Source: Planctomycetia bacterium
GTDB taxonomy: Bacteria; Planctomycetota; Planctomycetia; Gemmatales; Gemmataceae
Assembly: GCA_005772955.1 (NCBI GenBank)
Contig: SXID01000056.1
Span: forward strand, 1-64,000
DNA length: 64,000 nt
Reading direction: 5' to 3'
In this document: in pieces, positions 59,333 to 64,000 of the stretch
How positions within the stretch are numbered: position 1 is the first letter of the stretch
How the letters are laid out: the number at the start of each line of letters is the position of its first letter
The notes under the pieces: model-generated
Told to the model about the DNA's origin: nothing
The model's input: the letters and a program-made list of their open reading frames with translations, nothing else
Databases searched by the model: none
Program-made: the position numbers and the translations under genes

Positions 59333-60913
59333 ATGCCGCTGCGCGTGTACAGCACGTTAACTCGCGACAAGAAAAACTTCACCGAAGCCACCGGCAAGAA
59401 GCCGGGCGACACGGTCGCGATGTACGTGTGCGGGCCGACAGTCTACAAGCCGTCGCACATCGGCCACATGGTCGGTCCGGTCATCTTCGACACCGTGAAA
59501 CGCTACCTCGCGTACCTCGGCTACAACGTGAAGTGGGTCGTCAACATCACGGACGTCGACGACAAGCTCATCGCGCAGGCGGAAAAGCTGAACACAACGG
59601 TTCCCGAATTGTCGGCACGCATGACGGAAGACTACTTCGCGTGCCTGAAATCGTTGAACGTCACCGGCATCGACACGTTCCCGCGCGCGACGCAGCACAT
59701 CGGCGGCATGGTTGACGTCATCAACGCGCTCATCAAGAAGGATTACGCCTACGAGGTGGACGACGGCGTCTACTTCGACGTGTCAAAGGACGATGACTAC
59801 GGCAAACTCTCGAACCGCGACCCAGAGCAAATGGAGTCGGGCACGCGGATGGAACCGAACGCGAAGAAGCGCAACCCCGGCGACTTCGCACTGTGGAAGT
59901 CGAAGCCTGGCGAGCCGAAAGAAGTACAGTTCGACAGTCCGTTCAAGTGCGGTCGCGGTCGTCCGGGGTGGCACATCGAATGCACCTGCATGGCAATCGC
60001 GCTGCTCGGCCAAACGCTCGACATCCACGGCGGCGGGTTGGACCTTCAGTTCCCACACCACGAAAACGAACTGGCGCAGAGCGAGAGCTGGACCGGCAAA
60101 GCCTTCGCGCACGTCTGGATGCACAACGGGCTGCTAAAGCTGAAGGACAAGGACGGCAACGAAGCAAAGATGGCCGGGTCGCTCGGCAACGTGCTGAACG
60201 TGGCCGACGCACTCAAACACGTGAGCGGTGACGCGTTGCGATTCTTCATGCTGAAGACGCACTACCGCACACCGATCGACCTCGGCATCTGGGACTGGAA
60301 CAACCCAGGTACGCCGGTCCCGAACGGTCTGGTCGAAGCCGCGGAGTCGCTCCAGACGTTCTACCGGTTCTTCGAGCGGTTCGAGCGGATCACCGGGGCG
60401 AGCTTCTTCGCGCTCGACAAGTCGATGCTCACCAACTTCGGCCTCGATGACCCGATTCAGAACGAGATCAAGTCGCTCCGAACGCGGTTCTTCGAGTACA
60501 TGGACGACGACTTCAACACCGGCGGCGCGGTCGGCGTGCTGTACGAACTAATTTCCGCGCTCAACCGCTTCGCGGACCAGAAACGCCTTGAAGACCCCGC
60601 GACCGGTTCGCGTGAGAAGACCACGCTGCATGTCGGCACGACGGTCTTCCGCGAATTGTCAGCGGTGTTGGGGCTGTTCAAGTCCGCGCCCGCGAAGAAA
60701 TCACTCGACAACGGCGACGAACTCGTCAGCGGACTAATGCAACTGTTACTCGACCTGCGCGAGAATCTTCGCACTACCGCGAAGGGCGCCGTGAAGGACA
60801 ATCCACTCAAGAAGCCGCTGTTCGACCAAACGGACCTGATTCGCAAGCGGCTCGGCGAACTCGGCGTGACCCTCGAAGACCGCCCCGGCGGAACGACGTG
60901 GCGCGTCGGTTAA
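59333..60913 (+). CDS. cysS: Cysteine-tRNA ligase
   Basis: A protein of 526 residues, slightly longer than the usual 460-500. CGPTVYKPSHIGHM holds a zinc-ligand Cys and the HIGH signature; WHIECTCMA and HHENELAQSE are further zinc and substrate segments. The second class I signature reads KMAGSLGN, where KMSKSLGN is expected, so the second lysine is missing. It charges tRNA-Cys with cysteine. AGAAGGA before the ATG supports the start. Possibly co-transcribed with ispF. Confidence 0.95.
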   Translation: MPLRVYSTLTRDKKNFTEATGKKPGDTVAMYVCGPTVYKPSHIGHMVGPVIFDTVKRYLAYLGYNVKWVVNITDVDDKLIAQAEKLNTTVPELSARMTEDYFACLKSLNVTGIDTFPRATQHIGGMVDVINALIKKDYAYEVDDGVYFDVSKDDDYGKLSNRDPEQMESGTRMEPNAKKRNPGDFALWKSKPGEPKEVQFDSPFKCGRGRPGWHIECTCMAIALLGQTLDIHGGGLDLQFPHHENELAQSESWTGKAFAHVWMHNGLLKLKDKDGNEAKMAGSLGNVLNVADALKHVSGDALRFFMLKTHYRTPIDLGIWDWNNPGTPVPNGLVEAAESLQTFYRFFERFERITGASFFALDKSMLTNFGLDDPIQNEIKSLRTRFFEYMDDDFNTGGAVGVLYELISALNRFADQKRLEDPATGSREKTTLHVGTTVFRELSAVLGLFKSAPAKKSLDNGDELVSGLMQLLLDLRENLRTTAKGAVKDNPLKKPLFDQTDLIRKRLGELGVTLEDRPGGTTWRVG

Positions 60914-60976
60914 GATGGACGCGCGGGAATCGTTGCTCTGACATTCCGGCGGGTCGCACACTCGGCTATCGGGAAC

Positions 60977-61030
60977 GCCCGCTACGCCGCAAGCGGCGAT
61001 CACTGTTTCGCCGCAAGCGGCGTAGCGGGC
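60977..61030. repeat. Double-hairpin inverted repeat, CCGCAAGCGG type
   Basis: GCCCGCTACGCCGC at 60977 pairs with GCGGCGTAGCGGGC ending at 61030. Each side has an inner CCGCAAGCGG hairpin, another nested palindrome. It lies between cysS and ruvC. Confidence 0.82.
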
Positions 61031-61052
61031 ACCCCGCACCAAAAGCGTTCAC

Positions 61053-61667
61053 ATGACCACTCCCACCACATCGACCATGCCGCGGCGCATACTCGGCCTC
61101 GACCCCGGCTTACAAACGACCGGGTACGGCGTCCTCGAAGCCACCGACAAGGGGCCGCGTGTCGTCGATGCCGGTGTTATCCGTTCTACCGAGGGCGATC
61201 CTTCCAACATGGCACAGCGCGTGAAGGCCCTTTACGATGGCCTGTGTGAAGTGCTCGATGAGTGGAAGCCAAACGCGATGGCCGTCGAGCAACTTTACGC
61301 ACACTACGACCACCCACAAACCGCGATCCTGATGGCCCACGCGCGAGGCGCGTACTTCCTCGCGGGCGCGCAGCGGAACATTCCCGTGACGAGCTACGCG
61401 GCCACAAAGGTGAAGAAGCTCGTGACCGGTAGCGGACGCGCAAGCAAGGAGCAGATGCAGTTCGCGGTGGCACGCGAACTTGGCCTGGCGGGGCCGCCGG
61501 AACCGCACGACGTGGCCGACGCGCTCGGAATCGCGCTGTGCCACTACTTCGCAACCGGCAACGGCGTGATGGGCGGCGCTCGCGGCGCAACCTTCACCGG
61601 CGTAAACATGCAGGCGCTGCTCGGCAACGGCCCCGAAGACGAAGACACCCGGAGCGGATCCGCATGA
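61053..61667 (+). CDS. ruvC: Holliday junction endonuclease RuvC
   Basis: A protein of 204 residues. Catalytic acids: Asp in ILGLDPGLQTTGYG, Glu in AVEQLYA, and the pair in HDVADALGIALCH, the RNase H-like RuvC set. It cuts Holliday junctions symmetrically during recombination repair. The last 35 residues (GVMGGARGATFTGVNMQ onward) exceed the usual length. Its TGA overlaps the ruvA start (ATGA). A short N-terminal tail precedes the first motif; MPRRILGLD (ATG 61077) is an alternative start. Confidence 0.95.
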   Translation: MTTPTTSTMPRRILGLDPGLQTTGYGVLEATDKGPRVVDAGVIRSTEGDPSNMAQRVKALYDGLCEVLDEWKPNAMAVEQLYAHYDHPQTAILMAHARGAYFLAGAQRNIPVTSYAATKVKKLVTGSGRASKEQMQFAVARELGLAGPPEPHDVADALGIALCHYFATGNGVMGGARGATFTGVNMQALLGNGPEDEDTRSGSA

Positions 61668-62377
61668 TTACCAAAATGACGGGACTTCTTACTCGCGTCC
61701 TCGACGACGAAGTGCGGCTCCAAATCGGGCCATTCGAGTATCAGGTGATGGTGTCCGAAGCGGTGCGCCGGTACATTCAGCTTCGCACAGGTCAAGAAGT
61801 CACGTTCCACATCATTGAGTATCTGGAAGGCAACTCCGTCGGCAGCCGGTTCGTCCCGCGGCGCATCGGCTTCAACACCGAAGCCGAACTGGACTTCTTC
61901 GAGTTGTTCTGCACGGTCGAGAAGATCGGCGTGAAGAAAGCGCTCAAGGCGATGGCGTTCCCGATCAAGACCATCGCGGACGCAATCAGCCGTCAAGACG
62001 CGAAGTGGCTGTCCTCGCTCCCCGGCATCGGCCCAACAACCGCGGAACAGATCGTCACCACACTGAAACGCAAGGTGACCAAGTTCGCGATGGTGAGCGC
62101 ACCTGCCGCGCCCGCGGGCGAAGCCACCCCGGACGCGGTCGTGGAGAAGAAGGGCAAAGCCTCCAAGAAATCCAGCGATGCGGAACCTCCGGCACCCGAA
62201 GCGCTCGTCACCGCGGCCGACGGTCAACTGATCGAAGACGTGTACCAGGCGCTGATGGGCTTGGGTCTGAACCCCATCGAAGCGCGTACCAAGCTCGACG
62301 CGCTGCTGATGTGCGGCAAGCCGTTCCGCACGCTGCAAGACGCGTTCGCGATCATCTTCGCGAAGCAGAAGGAGTGA
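61664..62377 (+). CDS. ruvA: Holliday junction DNA helicase subunit RuvA
   Basis: A protein of 237 residues, longer than the usual 190-205. The OB-fold N-domain (MTGLLTRVLDDEVRLQIG), helix-hairpin-helix motifs (ELFCTVEKIGVKKALKAM, SLPGIGPTTAEQIVTTLKRK) and C-terminal RuvB-contact domain (YQALMGLGLNPIEARTKLDALL) are present. The extra length lies in the linker between domains II and III (about residues 143-185, Ala/Lys/Pro-rich). RuvA binds the junction and recruits RuvB. Overlaps ruvC by 4 bases. Confidence 0.95.
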   Translation: MITKMTGLLTRVLDDEVRLQIGPFEYQVMVSEAVRRYIQLRTGQEVTFHIIEYLEGNSVGSRFVPRRIGFNTEAELDFFELFCTVEKIGVKKALKAMAFPIKTIADAISRQDAKWLSSLPGIGPTTAEQIVTTLKRKVTKFAMVSAPAAPAGEATPDAVVEKKGKASKKSSDAEPPAPEALVTAADGQLIEDVYQALMGLGLNPIEARTKLDALLMCGKPFRTLQDAFAIIFAKQKE

Positions 62378-62381
62378 GGCG

Positions 62382-62813
62382 ATGCGCGATCCCGCGCGAA
62401 TCGACCGCATGATTGAGCGCCTGCGCGAAGTCTGGCACGCATCGCCGGACATGCGCCTCGGCCAGCTATTGGTGAACGTCATCCGGCCGAGCCAACCATG
62501 TCCGCAGATCTTCCACGCGGAAGATACGGAGACCGAGGCGAAGCTGGCACGGTACCCCGCGCTGGGCGACCGCCACACCGAGAACGAGGTGACGCTCGGT
62601 CTCTCGAAAGCGGAAGCGCTGGTGCTGTTCGTCTTTCTGATGCGGTTTCGCGACGAGGAAAAGCTCAAACTCGAACACAGCGCAGAAACCCAAATTCTCT
62701 GGGACGTGTGCGCGCTGCTCCAGAACCATCTGGGGACCGAACTTCGCGACCCCGCGTGGCTCGCCCTCGTCGAAGAGGCACGGAACTGGGTCAACGACAT
62801 GTCGCATGAGTGA
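62382..62813 (+). CDS. Unknown protein with YihD/DUF1040-like start, inside the ruv operon
   Basis: A protein of 143 residues. The N-terminal MRDPARIDRMIERLREVW, SPDMRLGQLLVNVIRP, IFHAEDTE has the pattern of the small YihD/DUF1040 family. The second half (EALVLFVFLMRFRDEEKL onward) is helical and not recognised. It starts four bases after ruvA and ends 30 bases before ruvB, so it is co-expressed with them. No link to recombination is known. Confidence 0.75.
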   Translation: MRDPARIDRMIERLREVWHASPDMRLGQLLVNVIRPSQPCPQIFHAEDTETEAKLARYPALGDRHTENEVTLGLSKAEALVLFVFLMRFRDEEKLKLEHSAETQILWDVCALLQNHLGTELRDPAWLALVEEARNWVNDMSHE

Positions 62814-62843
62814 CCACCGTTCACAAACGAAGGAACCCCGACG

Positions 62844-63881
62844 ATGGCGCGCGAGAAAGTGATTACCACGGTTCCGGCCGATGAAGCACTGAAGCACGAC
62901 GCAGCGCTCCGGCCGAAGTTGCTCAAGGAAGTTATTGGGCAGCGGAAGGTCGCGGAGCGACTTGAGATCGCCGTGCGCGCGTCCAAGAAGCTCAACGAAC
63001 CGCTCGGCCACATTCTCTTCGACGGCCCGCCGGGACTCGGCAAAACCACGTTCGCCACCGTGCTGCCGAACGAACTCGGCACGTCCATTCAGATGACCAG
63101 CGGGCCGGCGCTCTCGAAGCCCGCGGACCTGCTGCCGTTCCTCACCAACCTCGACGAAGGTTCGGTGCTGTTCATCGACGAAATCCACCGCATGCCGCGC
63201 ATCGTGGAAGAGTTCATCTACCCCGCGATGGAAGACTTCCGCATCGACATCGTGCTCGGCGAAGGCATGAGCGCGCGAACCATCTCCATGAACCTCAAGC
63301 GGTTCACGCTGATCGGCGCGACCACGCGCAGCGGCATGCTCTCCGGGCCGATGCGCGACCGCTTCAAGATGCACGAACACCTCGAGTTCTACAGCGTCGA
63401 AGAGCTGGCCACGATCGTTCGCGTGAACGCCGCGAAGTTGAACACGCCGATCACGCCCGAAGCAGCCTACGAACTCGCGCGGCGCAGTCGCGGGACGCCG
63501 CGTGTCGCGAACTCACGGTTGCACTGGACGCGAAGTTACTCCGCCGCGAAGCACGACGGACCGATCACGGAGCCGATTGCACGAGCCGCGCTCGATATGG
63601 CTGAAGTAGACGCCGACGGCTTGGACAAGAACGACCGCAAGTACCTCGAAACGCTCATCGACCTCTACGGCGGCGGCCCGACCGGCGTGGAAGCGCTCGC
63701 GGCGACGATCAACCTCGCATCGGACACGCTCTCCGACGAAATCGAACCGTACCTGTTGCGTGAGCAGTACATCACGCGATCACCTCGCGGGCGCGTGGCC
63801 ATGCAGCGCGCGTACACCGCACTCGGCAGGTTGCAACCCAAGCCAAAACCCGAAGACAAACAGGGTATACTTTTCGAGTAA
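62844..63881 (+). CDS. ruvB: Holliday junction DNA helicase RuvB
   Basis: A protein of 345 residues. N-terminal LRPKLLKEVIGQRKV, Walker A GPPGLGKTT, Walker B LFIDEIHRM, sensor 1 IGATTRSG, RDRFKMHEHLEFYS, and RSRGTPRVAN (sensor 2 Arg) are present, and the winged-helix DNA-binding C-terminus is complete (QYITRSPRGRVAM). It drives branch migration as a hexamer with RuvA. After GTPRVAN the usual RLLRRVRDY helix reads SRLHWTRSY, an unusual change at a conserved site. The ATG at 62844 begins a short basic tail typical for the family. Confidence 0.95.
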   Translation: MAREKVITTVPADEALKHDAALRPKLLKEVIGQRKVAERLEIAVRASKKLNEPLGHILFDGPPGLGKTTFATVLPNELGTSIQMTSGPALSKPADLLPFLTNLDEGSVLFIDEIHRMPRIVEEFIYPAMEDFRIDIVLGEGMSARTISMNLKRFTLIGATTRSGMLSGPMRDRFKMHEHLEFYSVEELATIVRVNAAKLNTPITPEAAYELARRSRGTPRVANSRLHWTRSYSAAKHDGPITEPIARAALDMAEVDADGLDKNDRKYLETLIDLYGGGPTGVEALAATINLASDTLSDEIEPYLLREQYITRSPRGRVAMQRAYTALGRLQPKPKPEDKQGILFE

Positions 63882-63907
63882 CACCGAAGTGATTCAAAAG
63901 TTTCGCG

Positions 63908-63937
63908 TTGACGCTTCCCTTCGCGAATGGGTAAATT
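63908..63937 (+). promoter_or_regulatory. Candidate sigma-70 promoter leading out of the window
   Basis: TTGACG at 63908-63913 and TAAATT at 63932-63937 are 18 bases apart in a relatively AT-rich stretch after ruvB. It would drive a gene beyond the window end. Same -35 hexamer and spacing as at 31872. Confidence 0.45.
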
Positions 63938-64000
63938 GTGAGAAGAAATTCGCCTCAATCCTTTCCTCCCGGTCGCGGGCGGACTTCGAGTTTTCAAGCC

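Overview
The window is GC-rich, densely coding DNA that looks like a chromosomal stretch of a planctomycete of the Gemmata type (family Gemmataceae). The evidence is the gene content: DUF1549/1553, DUF1501, DUF1080, DUF1559 (prepilin-like) and DUF1571 proteins, a PVC-type CxxCH haem/HEAT protein, sulfatases, Ser/Thr kinases fused to WD40 propellers, an ECF sigma factor paired with such a kinase, and many secreted proteins of unknown function. About 50 genes, one tRNA-Pro(TGG) and a parS cluster can be supported. No phage, insertion sequence, CRISPR array or rRNA is visible.

Layout. 1-3359: end of a DUF1553 gene, a DUF1080 hydrolase and a DUF1501 protein, apparently one operon. 3727-6436: an ATP-dependent DNA ligase with SWIM and WGR domains, a Uma2-type nuclease and a nitroreductase. 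6635-9175: a membrane Ser/Thr kinase with eight near-identical WD40 repeats. 9186-16233: secreted catabolic enzymes (ceramidase-like, PQQ propeller, sulfatase-sialidase, Gfo/Idh/MocA). 16351-22041: ABC ATPase, ECF sigma factor plus zinc-finger kinase-WD40, small secreted protein, SDR. 22557-31599: two unknowns, a 1988-residue TPR protein, a SET-domain protein and a DUF1571 lipoprotein. 32041-36054: response regulator, solitary groES, RRM protein and unknowns. 36183-41974: aminotransferase, PolX, PseG-like protein, four parS sites and parB. 42111-50073: three secreted paralogues, tRNA-Pro, metallophosphoesterase, PVC haem protein, DUF1559 protein, lipoprotein. 50205-63881: acyl-CoA dehydrogenase, folE, a large FAD/Fe-S oxidoreductase, molybdopterin genes (moaD, moaE fused to a phosphatase domain, moaA), ispF, cysS and ruvC-ruvA-X-ruvB.

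The most unusual property of the window is its repeat load. A family of GC-rich nested palindromes (two hairpins inside a larger inverted repeat) occurs at seven places, and five of these copies sit in frame inside protein-coding genes, where they add recurring Pro/Gly-rich peptides. One copy lies exactly at the junction of a sulfatase and a sialidase domain. Other families of long inverted repeats and heptamer-based repeats sit between genes. Several of their arms begin inside a stop codon, and a few also enter genes. Together they look like a mobile, non-autonomous palindromic repeat system that reshapes gene ends and protein sequences.

Other points are the parS cluster beside a parB without parA, several uncommon domain fusions (SWIM-ligase-WGR, MoaE-PGAM, zinc-finger-kinase-WD40), and possible gene remnants on both sides of the sigma/kinase module. 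All functional statements come from reading motifs; no database search was run.
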